A DNA stretch of 64,000 bases from Aphrophora alni (GCA_963513935.1 OY740769.1:108169762-108233761); one strand, 5' to 3'; shown: positions 23,761-38,734, counted from the stretch's first letter. Numbers and translations: made by a program. The notes: a model not told the origin generated them from the letters alone.

Positions 23761-26700
23761 TATAATTACGTGTTTTAAAAATGCATTAATTTAGTCATAT
23801 AAATTGTATCCGGAATAATTTAAGTCCAAAACATAGAACTTAAACAAAGTTAACTTCAACTATCAACAAGTTTACTGCCTTCCACAAGTTTTGACATTAG
23901 TCAACCTGTTGCACAACTCCGCAAAGTTTTACCCCAAGCAAGTCTTTCTCAAGTTGTCAGAGATTTGTTTCTTAACAACGTATTTCTACTACTCAATACA
24001 AGTCAAGTAGAACTATTTCTAAATTCAAATATTATTGTTTGTGTCCTGTTCTAAATGAAATGATACCCAAACACATATATCTTAACCATGAAACTAATAA
24101 GTGGAATATAATTTAGCAAATATTACTGTTGAAATATATACTTTTCATGTTAATGTCTAGCTTTAAAAATACTATTAAAGTTCAATTTGTATTGTTGTCC
24201 TTGTCATTGCATTATTAAAGAATATCATCTGTTTTTCCTTCATTAATTTATCTTAAACTTACGTCAACTTTGTTTTATTTTTGTTTTGTTTTTTAAATTA
24301 TACGGCTATTCTTAACTGATATTCCAATTTCCTACTGATCTTAGCATTATGTTGAAGCCTTAGGTTAGTTTGTAAAATATTAAATCTTAGATATGTTTTG
24401 CTAATCAGTTGCATTCAGTATTAGAAGTATGTCACCTAATCTCTTCTTGGTTAGTTCTTGTTCTACGTCTAAATTTCTCACATTTTATCCATTGAAATTT
24501 CCTCGGTTCGTTTTTATTGTGCTCTTCAATGCTATCTTTAATGTTTATTTTTGCAGCCAGCGTATCAATCACAATATTGTGTTCATGTAGGTCAGCTATT
24601 TCATTTACTACTATTTCCATATGGAATGGAATCTAATGGAAGGTAACATACATGTCTTACATACTTCCGATTTAAAAGTGTCTGAAAACCTATGGCGGTT
24701 CATTATGATAAAAACCTGTTATTCATCATCAAGTTGTTTTGTTGTGTCCAACTGAATATAATGTGGGGGAAAATTACAAAACTCCGGTATTACTCATCCC
24801 ATTAGTCCCTGATACATCTGAGTACACTGCCAGCCACTATATTTCTTCTATTATGGAAGGGTGATCTACTTCAAAACGAAAGGTTCCCAAAATTTATATG
24901 TTGTTGTTTCACTTACATTTCAAATAACAAACCATTTTTTTTAATAATTAAATATACACATTATGAACAACAGAATTGGTTTTCTAGGCTAAAAAATCTA
25001 ACTATACAAAAATATAAACCTAACACTTTAATGTTCTACATAGGATAACAAACCTATTTTACCCTAATAATGATGAAATATTATATATAACTCTAAGTTT
25101 AATATAACAGTGAAAGATATAATAAATTAATTTGTCACAAAAACGCATAGCAAAATATTTCTAATCTTTTTGAATTTCAAAAATGGGTTCACATCGGTTC
25201 AAAATGAATACCCATGAAAAATTATGAAAACTATTTATCTATGCTTGAAAACATAAAATTTTAAAAGTCGCACCATAAATTTTTTTTTAATTTAAATCAT
25301 AAAATAGTTTCACAAAAGTACAAAAATGGGTCTCAATTTTTTTTAAATGATCAAAAATTTATTTTCTACTCATAAAATAAATTGACTTACTTTGGTATGT
25401 CAATCACAAATATTATTATTTGAATTATTATTAATTAGATTCACAAGTACGTGATAACCCCAAAAATCAATTGTATTTTACATTATAAGACCTAAGTAAA
25501 AGTCCTTTTGACAAATAATTCGGTTACTACGAGGACTTCCACCATAACCTTTGTCCTGGTAACACAAGTTAGTACATAATAGAGTAAACACAGATATAAT
25601 GTGTTAATGGGTTTTAGTAATGTGTAGTAAATACAATATTCTATTTCTAATCCAACTTTCATACAATTTAACTTGCATTCAGGTTATTAACTGTATGATT
25701 TTTCAAACCCTCATTTAAAATGTCATATATAAAAAAAAACCAAAATACTTCTTTTGCCTCTTTACTAATATTGTCACTGAACATAATATTATTATATACC
25801 ATTTCTAGAAACAAATCTCATGACATACGAGTATCAAACAAAGTACAATCATGAAATACATTATTTACCATTCTTTCATAAAAGAATTTTCAATATCACC
25901 TGCTCATTAAAACTTTGATTTGTGTAATAATATTTCAAAATTATTCTTTGATCCACTCAAACACTATGCGTTATTAATATTACAATTATAATTCACTGAA
26001 GTTGAAAATTAATTTTAGAATTTGCTCATTTATTACTTTTATTTTATTTTAACCACAATTGTGTGTTTTCAATTCTTAGACACTACTACACTCTCCATAT
26101 TTCACAATACAAACTCACAATATGTACATTTATTTAATTTGTAATAGACTTCAATTTATTTAATATTTTATTTTTTTCTCTGTGATTTCGTAAGGTAGAA
26201 TAATTCTTCTTTTTTTCTTTGTCCTAATAAGAAATTTTTCCTTTCCTCTTTATTTCATGGATGAATCAAGAATATCATTTCTATACCTTACAGCAATTAT
26301 TATTGATTGTGGTCATATTTATTTCAAAATTATTGGATAAAACTTTCACGTGAGCTCTATTCATTGGAACTTTAAATTTTACCGCGTGCAGTGGAAATTG
26401 ATTACAAAGTTGGGGCCAACTTTTAAAAATAAAATTGTGAAAAACTATTCATTTTCAATTTACTTTTGCTTAATGTTGCTAAACATTTATGACTATGCGA
26501 TATATGACTGACAGAAAATGTTGTATGTAAGTATATTTTATGAATGTATCGAAAGTTTGCTCTTACCACTCTTACAACTTTGCAAAAGACACACAAAGGA
26601 TTTAAAAATTCTTTCAATCCTTATACAATTTTTAATCTGAATATTTACTCTATATATGGTCCCTTAGAGTCCCAAAACCTCTTGTTTGAGTCTCTAAATT

Positions 26701-29319
26701 CTTCACTAAGTTACAACTATCAAATTTCGTTCAGTATTATTTTTATGAATTGCTTATCCTCGACCATACCAAAATAATCTTAGTTTCTTAAATAAAAACC
26801 ACATAAGAAATACCCATTAAAGTAGATAAAACAGTATTTAAACATTATAAATAACCAAATTCATAAGGAAATACACATATATACAAATACACAATAAATA
26901 TCTCTAAATATTCACTCAAAATATGTTGAAGTTTTGTTACTCTCTACTTTATAAAACTTCGATTCATATCCCAATAGGTTTTCAAGAAAAGTGATTCAAT
27001 TACCGTAAGGTAGGTTCATATTTTGGCAGCTGAATTTAGTATGTGTTTTTACTTGATATTTAATTCAGTAAAAATACAACTTTCGATTTTCATATTTTAT
27101 TGTTATAACTAGGTACATTTAACACTATAAACCATTGTAAACTCGATGATTTCATCAAATTTTGTGATAATTAGAAAAATAATAAGACCATTAAAATTGA
27201 AAATCAGCTAATAGCCAACTTTCAACTTTCCAACTGTTTACAAACTTATACAAGCCTTTATAAAAATCAACTAATGTAACTTACTAAACTTGGTGAAAAC
27301 CTGTCAATTAATATATTTATCGGATCAAAATTATTAATTATCTATCTCCATATTATTAAAATAACAAATCTGACTCATTCGTTCAGACTACCTACATTCT
27401 GTGAAAAAAGACATCACAGTAAAAACAAGTTTTTTGTTAGTCACACCGCCTCTGTTTTTGTAAGGTTTTCCATCTTCATTATCCTTACAGGTTAAAAGTA
27501 TAGACGCTAAGGAACAATAAAAATCAAACAAAACAAATACAAATGTATTGGTTAGTATGTTTACAAGCACTTCACTAGCTTTTCTCCTTTCTACAAGCCC
27601 GATATTGGATGACAGAGTCTGTGCATTACTGGAAATAGCACAAATCTCAAGTAACTTCAATTAACGGGTAAGCTATAGGGGTAATTCGTTTCTATTTTTT
27701 TCTCACTGTGTATGTATGTGATTGTTTGTAAATCTAGAAATCGCAATTTTACTTTAGATTTATATCTGCAAATAATAATGGCCTAACGTTTTGTCTACTG
27801 AACACAATAAAAGACTTACCAACAAAAAATTGTTATCAACATGACAAATTAGGGTACATTGCCAATTGTAGCTAGTAACCGAAATTGTAGGTCAATCACG
27901 AGATCCATAATGAATAATCAGGAACAAAATATGTAGAGTACATTTCTAAAATAAATATCTAGGATCCCATTAGTTCTGGGTTGCCGCATTAACATAAGAT
28001 ATGCAGGCAATTTTTAAAGCCAAAAGTGGAAGTCCGTCTATAACATGAGCAAAGCCGTAATTGATAACATGTTAATGAACACCAGACAAAGTTGCAGCAC
28101 ACAATTTATGCAATATTCCACAAACTAACAATACATGATTTTATTGCTTTCACTAAAGTAAAAAGCAAGGAAACATGAACTTAACCCCCTTATTTATTTT
28201 TTCCTAAACAACATTTAAGTCGAAGAATGGTTTTCAAATTCAAACCCAGATCACCCAGATCGTGTGTCGAGAAAACGTCACGTAAAAATGGGTTTCATTG
28301 TGTTAAGACGCTACAGTATTCACAGACTCACATCTTCAGAAATCAAATTCAAGAAGTGCGTGGCTTTAAAAAGTAACATTTTTGTTCACAAACTTCTTAT
28401 TCGTGCTCAGTCAGTATTATAAATTTATTTCAATTAAATTTTGGGGTCCTCAAGAAGTGAATAATACAACACTTTTTTGGCGGAATTCTGTTATGATCAC
28501 ATAATTTCCTTAAATACAAGTTTGTTGTTTGGAAAATACCAAATATAAGGGAAATTAATTTTCACAATGTGCTACCATTGTATATTAAGTGGTATCTCGT
28601 AAAATATAACTACAACACTTACACTTTCGTAGACAGACATCAACATATTAAATATTTTATCTATATAATATAATAAATTTATAAGACTTGGACCCTTGCA
28701 GAATATTTGTATAATTGAATCGAATAATGGTGTTACCTCAGTGTTATTAATAAATAATAAAATAACTGTTATGCAAAATCTTAATCTAATGGTGATTTAG
28801 TTGTAAGAGCAATTTCTTTCCCTGTTTAATCAGGGATTAACATAGTAAAACTGGTTAAACAACTGTGTATTATTAAATTGGAAAAGGAGTCTTTTTTTTT
28901 TAATACATGAATATCGATTAAATGGGAACTGCTAGTTTATTAGAAATAAAGGCTTATTTTTAAATATATATATATATATAACCTCCAACTGCCATCATGT
29001 TAAATAAATATACAAAAACGTAATTTTATATATATTACCTATAACATACTTCAACTAGCTCCTCTTTAATAAAACGCAAAACACAACTTTTTACCTTTCA
29101 AATAAAATACTTTAATACATTTTTTTTTAATATTAGAAAACAGTTACATTTATCAACGTAATATGTTCTTAACTATACTGCATTCACTATGCACACATTC
29201 CTTAACCTACTTTTAATTTGCTTACAATGAATTTTTTATTTGACACAATATTCAAAACTTTCTCTAAAATCCTTCTTGGACATCAACACTTATTCTACCA
29301 AGATTATATTTTTTCCTTT

Positions 29320-29560
29320 AGATTTGTCTAATGAACCTTTGATTTTTCTTACAAATAAAAACAATTTAAACTTTAAACATTTAACATACAATTGATTACC
29401 TCGGCTTTGATTTTTCTTTACAAAACAATTTAAAAAAACTTTAACTTTGAACATATAATTTATTGCCACGGCTTGCTCTTTTACAAAAAAAACAAATTTA
29501 AAACTTTAACACACATATAATTTATTGCTACGGCTTGCTCTATTTTTAAAAAAAAATTAT
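29320..29560. repeat. Tandem repeat of about 75-80 bp, three to four copies
   Basis: Recurring pattern: T-rich GGCTTGATTTTTC-like head, ACAAAACAATTTAAA, CTTTAAC, ACATATAATTTATTGC, and CGGCTTG. The last two copies share ATAATTTATTGC-C/T-ACGGCTTGCTC. Copies are diverged. Confidence 0.6.
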
Positions 29561-29739
29561 TTTTTTATTTGCATTAACTCTAATTTCTCGGGGGGAATTC
29601 TTTGATGGCTCAATTGAAGTGAAATTTACGATTAATAATAAAAGAATGGTTAACAATTTTGTACTTATCAATGGTTCGCTCCTTTTTCAACTGGTCAATT
29701 TTTCACAATAACACTTCACAATAATAATACGAAGTGTTT

Positions 29740-29935
29740 ATATAATGTACGAAAAGTTTATGTTCCTACTTTTGTCTAACCTAACCTAACCTAGTCTAAA
29801 CCTATGCTTACCACAGCCCACATGTGTTTATGTATCGTGTTACACCTAAACCAAAGATATTTAACCTAACCCTATGTCTAATGTATGAAAATTTTATGTT
29901 CCAACTTTAGCCTAAACTTTCTGCAGTACAGTTAG
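29740..29935. repeat. Short direct repeats with CCTAA runs
   Basis: AATGTACGAAAAGTTTATGTTCC and AATGTATGAAAATTTTATGTTCC lie about 135 bp apart. Between them are three CCTAA units, the insect telomeric pentamer on the C strand, too short to be a telomere insertion by itself. Confidence 0.5.
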
Positions 29936-32900
29936 GGACGCTAACTTCCCCCCTTTTTTATACCATTTTTATTCACATCTGTCCTTGGCCAATTATACCG
30001 TTTCTTGTTTTTTTAAGTGTGTAGGCGCGTTTGCTCTTTCAAGGCTAAAGTCCCGTTTTATTTTGTTTTTCTTGTACACTTCCTTTGGTACCGTTACATT
30101 CAACCTTCCCAAGCTGCACCTGGCATCACTACATTTTCTCCAATATGAATTGCTTTTTAACTAATTTTATTATTATTTTTATTTTGTACATGAATTAATT
30201 AACTATTTATCTTTTGATATCATTAATCATAAATAATTGTAAATGATTAGTTTTATATCGTTACAATATATATATATAATAAACCTTGGATACTCCGTTA
30301 CATATAAAAATGTTTTTAAATAACATTTTGATTTATAACAAATATATATATTATTTTGTAATAAAACACCATTCAAATATGTAATACATTAAAGCAATGC
30401 AATAAAATCTCTAAAAACATTAGACACATTTACAATCAAAACTTCAAATCAGATTGAAGTTGCAGTCAATACTTCCCTTTCGTTCTCCAGTTGATCAACA
30501 TATGTAATCAACCTAACACTGGTTCAGATAATATTCTCAAGGGATGGTGTAGAATTTTAATCATTGGATGCTTCCTAGTGCTGTGTTAATTATTATAAAA
30601 TACATTATATATTTTACACAATATTTTCTTTTGATATTATTACATTTTACATTTACACAAAATATGAAAACTTAACTAACCGCAAAACTGAAACTAGAGT
30701 TTTAATAAATGTATATACTTTATTCGTATAATTAACACTCTTTAAAATAAAAAACATTTTTTCACGTTTCCCTATTGTAAATTTTAAAAACAAAATTCAG
30801 TAATTTTACAATATTATTTTCATTCGTGCGAATAATAAACTTAGCAAATTAAAACATTAAGTGGGTTACTTCAAAAAACTATCAGTCATTTCCAGCTGTA
30901 AAGTGGCCTTCACAATCGTAAAGCACTGCCAAATCGCCAATTTGTAGTATTTTATAACTCCTACGATTTTAATAGTTCCAATGACGCTTTGATATTATGA
31001 GACAATCTATATGTTTCACATATACAGGGTGTAAATAAATTACAAAAACTATTACTTTTGAACGAAAAATGACAATTGGGTAAATGGATCTACTTTCCTG
31101 TACACAGCAAAATGCCTCCCGCCTAAATCGGAGCCTCCTCATGGAGTGTAAGTCAACATTTTAAAATCTATATAAAATTTTCAATTATTATTATAACAGA
31201 ATTTTAAATTATTATATTATATGCATTTTAAGATTGTTTTATTCCTGGTACTTTTTTAAAATATGCAACAGTTTAGGAAATAGTGGCTCGCAAGATTTGG
31301 TGAAATTATAGAATTACCGCCCCTACCCAAATCAATTCGAAAAATTTACAAAATAAATTAAACTAAATCATAGAAAAATGTGTAAAACTACCAATTTCCC
31401 CCCCCCCCACCTTTCCCCCAAATAAAAAATAAAACATAAATAAAAAATAAAACATATATGAAAATTTTGAAAGAGCATGTTTTATATTATTGTTTTTATT
31501 GTGATTTAAAACATTCAATTTTTTTATTAGAAGCTTAATTATTGTGGTTGTATAGTTAAACAATTTTTAATTTCAACAACTTTGAGAGCCACTAATTCTT
31601 AAGCGGTTGAATATTTCAGATACAAAAATAAAATCATCTTAAAACAGTATTTTATAAAGAATTTCTTTAATAAAAAATATAAGTTTAAAATTGAAAATTT
31701 TAACTTACGAAATACGAAAACTCGAAATTGAACAATAGATATTTTATTTTTCTTATTTCTTTTAACTAGATATGAAAGAACAAACATGTATCTGAACAAA
31801 CATGTATCACTAACTTTTTCTTTTTTTCATTTCTACTGGATATGATATCTTCATTAATTGTCGAATTACTCTTCTGAATATTATTGCAATTATTAAAGCT
31901 ATATTTTATAGTAGAATTTTTAAAATATAATTTTCTTTTTGTGTAGTTTTAGTTATAGTTGATTCTTTATTTAAACATTATTAATTTTATGATCCCAATT
32001 CAAGAGGTCAGATAACACTTTTTAAACTGTTTCATACTAGTTGAAAGTTACAAAAATATTTAAATCTTCTCCAATGAAGGAGACTTCCGATTTGTTAATT
32101 TCCGTGTATCTGTCGTGGCAACAAACAATGGAGTTGATTCAACAATACTGTGATGTAGATATCAGTGAGTGACAGAGATGTATACTTAAAACGTTTCCAA
32201 ACCACTGCACACTAAGAGCTTGTCTCAAGGCATCGTAACCATGGCGACCTCCAACCCTTCTATTCCCCCACTTTCTCGCTTCTATTCTCTTCTCTTATTG
32301 CATTTTCCTTCTAATGGACAATCAAATTGGTTATCGGTTTTTTTCTCCTGATAGCTTTTAAAGAGTCATTATTCTCCTGTTTACAATTTGCTCCCATTCA
32401 ATGACTTTCAGAGGGAAAAAAATCTCATTAGATTTTGAAAACGATTATAATTTTGTTTTATTCAATTTGCTCGCAATTAATTCTATTTATTACTTCCTCC
32501 TAATATGGACTCTCTTCAGATGAAAAATAATGGGTTTAGTTGTTAATTTTGTTATTTTATTTACTCATTGTGTATGTGTGTGTGAATTTAAACGGGCGTT
32601 AAAATAAATTATTTTGTTCCACTCAATTCATTTCTATGCACCATAACTGAACCTTTCTTGAAATTACAAACGGGAAGCCACGACAGGCTACTGTTAACAA
32701 ATGTGTTTCAAAGTGTTCCGTTGAAATACAACATTACAGAAATATGTTTTAATCTATTGTTTTTCTTAATCTATTTCCCGAACCTGTAGTATTTATTTAT
32801 AGATATTTAGCCTCTTAGCATACTCTAACGTTCTGAAGTCAGGGACTTAAATCACAATTATAACTTAAATCATTAAATATACGCTTAAATTTGGTTACGC

Positions 32901-33929
32901 TTGAAAATTTGTTATTTTTTATCTCGGAAAGTTAATTCCATTCTAAACAAAATCACAATAAACAAAATGTTTCTTAAATTAATGTTTTGTGGTAAAATCA
33001 TTACAAAAAAAATCACAAAACTGCAAATATTTTGAAATAAATTTTGCTTGTTAATGTTCTTATTCAAATTTTAAAAAAATAAACTTTGAATAAAATGTGA
33101 CAATAGTTTCTACCTGTAGATTATCCACATATATAATATGTGACATACATCGTATAACCTATATTGATGGTTATACACATAAAATGATGCACAAATTATA
33201 AGTAGAATATTTCACAAGGAACTAACCACATTTTTATACTAGTTTATAAAAATACGCCAAGCAGAATAAATGATATTATCCCAGTCAATAGAAATTGATG
33301 TTGTATTAAATCAGCTCTTTGAAACTCATAACAAATTATTTTATATTAACCGTTTTAAATAGTATTACTATTTTATTTATATACTACTGGCAGTTTTTAT
33401 TTACTGCCCACCTTCCTTGGGAGAAGTATTCAAACTAAAACATTACTTACACATTAAAGAAACAAAAGCTGACAAGTTCTTCGCTAAGTAAAGTTGTTTT
33501 ACAAATACAGTAGGCATAATCTCTATTTACTGACTCCCTTACGGCACATATAGGTGGTACATTAGGTACATTAGTACATTAGGTATAAACAATACATTTA
33601 AAAGTAAGTAAAATGCTTTACGTCAGAAACTTCGTTACAATATCACGTCGTAAGTGGAACAGCTGCGAAATTGAGATTTTCATTGAGCAGCGTCTGAATT
33701 TAGTTTTGAATAAAATTGTGAAATAGCTTATTCTTTAAAAACAAGTGTTTTATTTTATTAATTGTTATTTTATAAATTCTCATACTGTCAGATTATGAAG
33801 AAGAAACCATACAGTAGCGCTGAATTGGTTGAAATATTATTATGCTTTTTTAGGTGTGAAAAAAAATTTATTTTATCTTGATTTATTATATAACGAAACT
33901 ATTTTTAAATAATTTTAAAAATAATTCTT

Positions 33930-35470
33930 TTTAATAAGTCATTAATGGCATTTTTAGTTATTCTGTATTATTTTGCCTTATAATTAATTTTTAATTTCAT
34001 ATGGAACAATTTACTTCTAGATTTCTAACATCCACAATCTAATATAAATAGGGTATATTACATTTATGTAAAGTGTCACAACAAAATATATTTTAAGGAA
34101 ACAATAACATTTTTCCTATTTTCAAGTACAGTTCATTGTATAGAAACAAAAATATTTCAACAGCAAATCCACTACGGTATCGCCTTCAAAATAATCGTGT
34201 TTTAATACGCTATCATCAACTTTCCATTCGCACTCAATTATTTTTTACTCATTATGGATGTTTTCATAACCACGACAACATAGCGGTCCTCCTCGATTAT
34301 GTTTGTGACCAAGTGCACTGGCGAGAGAAACTACATACTAGTAAAAAACGCTTTTACATACTTCTTTGTGGAAATTTTATGCTCTATAAAGTAGAATACT
34401 ACATAATTTGCTATAAAATCAGTACTTAATCAAATATACACAAAAAACTGAAAAAAGCACAATTAGTTTCATATTTTTACTAAGCAATTTTCATTTTTCC
34501 AAACGGAAGTTAATCGAACTATATAAAGTAATAAATAACAAATTCTTTTTTTAAATGGCCGTAACCAATTCATCTCAAAAACTAAACTCCTACTTGTATT
34601 TGCAAGCGTATTTTTCGAAGTGAACTTGTCACCCAAAATTACTATTTCTAAAAAATTTGAGGTTAGTTAACCTAAAAGTAAAGGACCTATGACTAGCGTA
34701 GTTCTGACTAGTTATAGCTAATAACTAAATAATTTAAGTATATTAAATTTAATGACTAAGAACATGTAATTAAAAACACCAGGTCAATTAAAAATACCGG
34801 AATAAAACAAAAGATCTGACGGACAACCAAACAGTGTTATCTGTATGACAAATATCTGTATACTACAAATAACAATAATGAAGGTAATTGGGAAATTAGT
34901 TTTTAATTAATGACTATTGTCTCGTAAAATTCTGCTTTCTATCATTTTCAAGATTTTCTAAATACATACATTAATTAAAAAACTTTCAATGTAGAAACTG
35001 ATCAATTAATCTTAGACGATTTCATTCATTTCCTTACATAATTCCATAATATATTTAGATTTTTAACTAAAACACCAACCTTTTCTAACATCAGATGAAT
35101 TATTTTGAAAATATTTCCTTACATGAGTAAACACAAGCACTTAGGGCAAGCCTGATAGAAGTTGTGCATTTTGTAACCCAATACACATGGGGAGTTGGGG
35201 TCAATACAGTACGAAGTTTGTGGAATGAAAACTTTTGAACGGATACTCATATTCCGTAAGCACGCTTCAAACTTTATTTTCAAAGCTAATGAACGGTTCT
35301 TTTGTAAGAAGATTGTATTTGCCAGCATTTAATATTTCTATATTTTTATTTTCATATGAGTTGATGTCAAGGGGTTGTGGTATTACTTTTATTTGAAGGA
35401 AAGATTTTCGCAAGTAGGCTATATATCGTTTTAACCCTCCAAGTTTAAATATCAGGTACACTTTATGATG
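33930..35470 (+). mobile_element. Unidentified 1.5-kb repeat, copy A
   Basis: Inverted relative to copy B at 42860-44330, and alignable by eye along the whole length. Shared anchors: AGTACAGTTCATTGTATAGAAAC at 34125, AAAATTCTGCTTTCTA near 34927, TTTCTAAATACATACATTAA near 34960, and ACACATGGGGAGTTGGGGTC near 35180. Both copies have short open frames on both strands that correspond to each other (for example -strand VFIPQTSYCIDPNSPCVLGY), so part may once have coded, but no frame is long and no domain is recognised. Terminal inverted repeats and target duplication were not found. Confidence 0.75.
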
Positions 35471-35639
35471 TAATAAATCAAAGTTTGAAAACAGGAATTA
35501 ACTCCTGAAATTTTGAACTTAGTCCTGATGAACTAAATTTTACTAAGATTACACTTATTTTCAAGAAAGATGGTAAATCGGAAATAAGTCATTAATGCCC
35601 TGTATAGTGTTATCTAATATTTCGAACATTTTTGAAAAG

Positions 35640-36800
35640 TAAAAATTCTACGCTCTGTAAATGTGAAAATGGTAGAAAGCTGTGTTATCCTGCTCAGTTT
35701 CGTTTTAGAAGGGGATTAAATACTTGGGATACCGTTACTCATTCTATAAATGAAGTTGCAAGGGCCTTGAGATGAGCCACGAAGTACTGCTGGTGTTTTC
35801 TGTGAATTATCCAACGCTTTTCATTGTTTTGACTACTCTCTTTGTAAACAAACAGGAGAGATGTGATATTCAATGTTTTGCAAATATAATTGAATTAACA
35901 AATAACTGTTTATAGTTAATTCTATCATATTTGCAATACCGAAAACAGAGAACTACTATCTAGAAGGAATCGAGTAAGATTTGTATCAAAACGAGGTTCA
36001 ATATCATATGGTGTACCACAGGGTTCCATATTAAGTCCGTTGTTATTTTTAATTTATATAAATGACATTTCACAGGATACAATTTGGAATTAATATTATT
36101 TGCAGTAGTTATCAAATAAAACAGAATCCAAAATTTATCAATTGCAGTGACTCGGGAAATCGTGGTTTAGAGAAAATGGGCTTCTATTAAATGTTGGAAA
36201 AATAGAAATAATAAAAATTTTAACGAAAAATAATTTACATACCTGACAAATAGCATTCAAAACTTTGTGTTCTCTAATAAATTCCTAGATTTTTGAATAT
36301 TGATGACTGTCTTAATTGAAAAGATCATTTAGAATATCCTCAGAACAAACTTTGACAAATGACGAGTACTTTCTATATTTTTAAAATTTTGTTTCGGTGG
36401 AGACATGTAAGATAGTCTACCACTCATAAATAGAATTCTTTTTACAAGGGGAAATGCAGCGGGTCTTACAATAGTTTTTATTTTGTTTTGCTTCAAAAAA
36501 GAATTGTATGTACAATGACCTTTCTATATCGAAGTATTAATTATTCAGAACTTTTAAAATACTTACTTTGTCAGAATTATATATAAATGAACTGTTAGCC
36601 TGGGTACTCACAAAAGAAGAACTACATTGGACCAAAATAGTTTAAAACATGGTAATAGTAGCAAAAACAAAGAAAATTATAGATTTCCATCTCATCGTTT
36701 AAAATTCCTCGAGAGTACTCCTCAGTACAAGGGTCTTAAAATAATTGTTTTAACTTAAAATATTACATTTTTATAAGCATACGTTATACAATAATTATTA
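35640..36800 (+). pseudogene. Non-LTR retrotransposon reverse transcriptase relic (Jockey/CR1-like)
   Basis: Broken + strand frames match the RT blocks in order: QFRFRRGLNTWDTVTH at 35695, RVRFVSKRG then SYGVPQGSILSPLLFLIYI (36007-36063), a worn FADD box (F-A-V-V, near 36100), WFRENGLLLNVGKIEI near 36165, then GNAAGL..VLQKRIV near 36455. The metal-binding Asp pair of the catalytic box is lost and stops are many, so it is inactive. The 5' ORF1 and endonuclease are missing, which is typical 5' truncation. Confidence 0.85.
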
Positions 36801-37608
36801 TTATTACATATGTCAAGTATGATAATCCTGCATCGGTATGAAAAGTTTTGTAATATAAACAAATCAATAGGATATCTAAGGATAGAGTGCGGTAGTTTCC
36901 GGTGGACCTAAGAGTGCCAAGTTCTAAATCCGGCATGGTTTACATCTAAGTAAACCATTTTTAACCATACAAATTGTTTGCGGTTGTAGGTACACTAATA
37001 GAAATCGCCCCATGTCATTTTAATGTGAAGTTTTTGGAATTATAACCGTCTTTCCACACTAAAATTATCTGACGTTATTATAACTAAGATTAGTTATTCT
37101 AAGTGAAAAACGTTCTGTGAAATTTTGTTTTAATTATTCAAAAACAAAAAAGTTAATATACGATATTTAAAAGCGCGTGAACACGTCCACAGACAGAAAA
37201 TGAGTCTCATACCTTTTGTTTAAAGAAAAAAAGAATGAATTTTACAACGATGCAATAACATGGTCACTCGCCCATAACAAAGTGTAAGCAAACCAGGAGT
37301 ATTCTTTGCCATATCCCAAAAAATACTTGGCGGGGGTTATCGTTCATAAAGCGAAAATAAACGCTGGACGCCATCCAAAAAGATCAAATATCTGAAAAAA
37401 ATTAAAACCTTCAACAATTAAAATATAATCAACTGTGAAGGGTTATGACCTACACCAAAATACCAAGTTTAAATAAAATTACGGTTTGCCTTAATAAAAA
37501 ACAAAATGAACACGGCAGCGGTAAAAATTCATTTTGTCCTAAATTGTTGAGTTTAGTGTGACAGGGTAGTTTTTAAATCAGCGTAAAAGAGCAATTTTCC
37601 CTGTGTAA

Positions 37609-38734
37609 GGCCGAGCGCTCACCAAGATGATATGATAGTGACGTGACAGTTACATGATTGTGACATGACGTCATTTTCAAGTTAGACAAAGGTTAGCATA
37701 TGAGCCAGCGCTCACCGACATGATCCAACACGTTAAAGACACACAACAATCATATCACTGTCATTTAAGTGCAGCATGCTCCACTTTTTGTTGCGTGTCA
37801 CTTGTGCGTTGCTTGTACGGTATTGAATACGTCAAATTTATTTAACTTCTGTCTTTTTGTTCTTCAATAACTGCATTATTTTTTTAAATATTCTTTGTTC
37901 AACAAAATGAAAGACGACCCGGAATTTAATATACATTTTGTATCTGTAGTTGAAAAATTTTCTAGTTTATATGACTATACATAATATATCAACTATTGCG
38001 AGTGTTATTTATCCTAAAAAAAAAAAAAAAAATAATAATATAGTCTATTCAAAAAGCAAATGATTACATAGTACTGTATCAACAAAACTTATTCATAAAA
38101 TAATTGACTTTTTAATTAATTATTTATACCTACATAATTTATAAATTTGAAACTTTTGAGGTTACATAACTTTTAAACATTTTTATAGTGTTTTAAAAAC
38201 TTTTAAACAAACTATAGTGGGCAAAACATGATATTTCTGAATTTTAGCCGTGTTTCAGTGCCTTAATTTAATCAAAATTAGTTGCTCCCATTTTATTGCA
38301 CACAGTATGACTTTAATTCAACTGTTTCAAAAATAACACTTATCTTGAAGTTAGTATCTTTTTTTTTTAAATCTTATGAGCAATTTTTTCAACCAATAAA
38401 TTAAATATTTCTTTGCGCATTCGGTAAATCTTTCAGGAAACATGTTCAGTTCTTTAAAAACTCTAAACGCACATTTTTCATAACTATTTCTTCTCCATAA
38501 CGGATGCACCCCAAAACGCTTCTTTTGCCGATAACTATTGGTAATACTTATAAGGTTTACTAGCGCTAAAGTATCTTCATCACCAGAAGAAGATGAAGAC
38601 GATGAAGCCATTCTTGTTCGCAGACATAAGTTACTTCAATAGGTTTTAAGTAATAAGAATGTTACATCACTGTTACTTTGCGATCATGTTGTTGTCAGAT
38701 CAGTGTCTCGTGTCATTTTGGTGAGCGCTCTTAC
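37609..38734. mobile_element. PIF/Harbinger DNA transposon, internally deleted
   Basis: Ends are inverted repeats containing GAGCGCTCACCAA-G/A-ATGA (left 37609 onward, right ending 38734), flanked by TAA at 37606-37608 and 38735-38737. A 3-bp TWA duplication is the hallmark of PIF/Harbinger insertion. The subterminal right part encodes, on the - strand, the N-terminus of a Harbinger transposase. A second copy of the terminal word (AGCGCTCACC..CATGATCC, 37711-37733) lies inside the left end. At 1.13 kb it is far shorter than autonomous elements. Confidence 0.9.
38351..38611 (-). pseudogene. Harbinger transposase N-terminal fragment
   Basis: ATG at 38611 on the - strand opens MASSSSSSSGDED, then RQKKRFGVHPLWRRNS..CAFRVFKELNMFPERF (38351-38530). 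In HARBI1/PIF transposases the start reads 'RFWVHPLWR..G.F..L..EL..DE.RF..YFRM', so the match covers the conserved head just before the DDE nuclease. The frame stops after 86 residues where about 350-400 are usual, and none of the catalytic acidic residues are present. The start and head survive intact, suggesting an internal deletion, not gradual decay. Confidence 0.8.

Noticed and set aside
27388..27660. 90-codon - strand open frame in intron 1
   Set aside because: No known domain; length is within chance expectation for this AT-rich intron.
29776..29795. CCTAA x3, insect telomere-like repeat (also near 51655)
   Set aside because: Only three units in each place; too short to claim a telomeric insertion.
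36885..36960. tRNA-like promoter words (GTTCTAAATCC) suggesting a SINE
   Set aside because: The B-box match has an inserted base and no convincing A-box or cloverleaf could be drawn.
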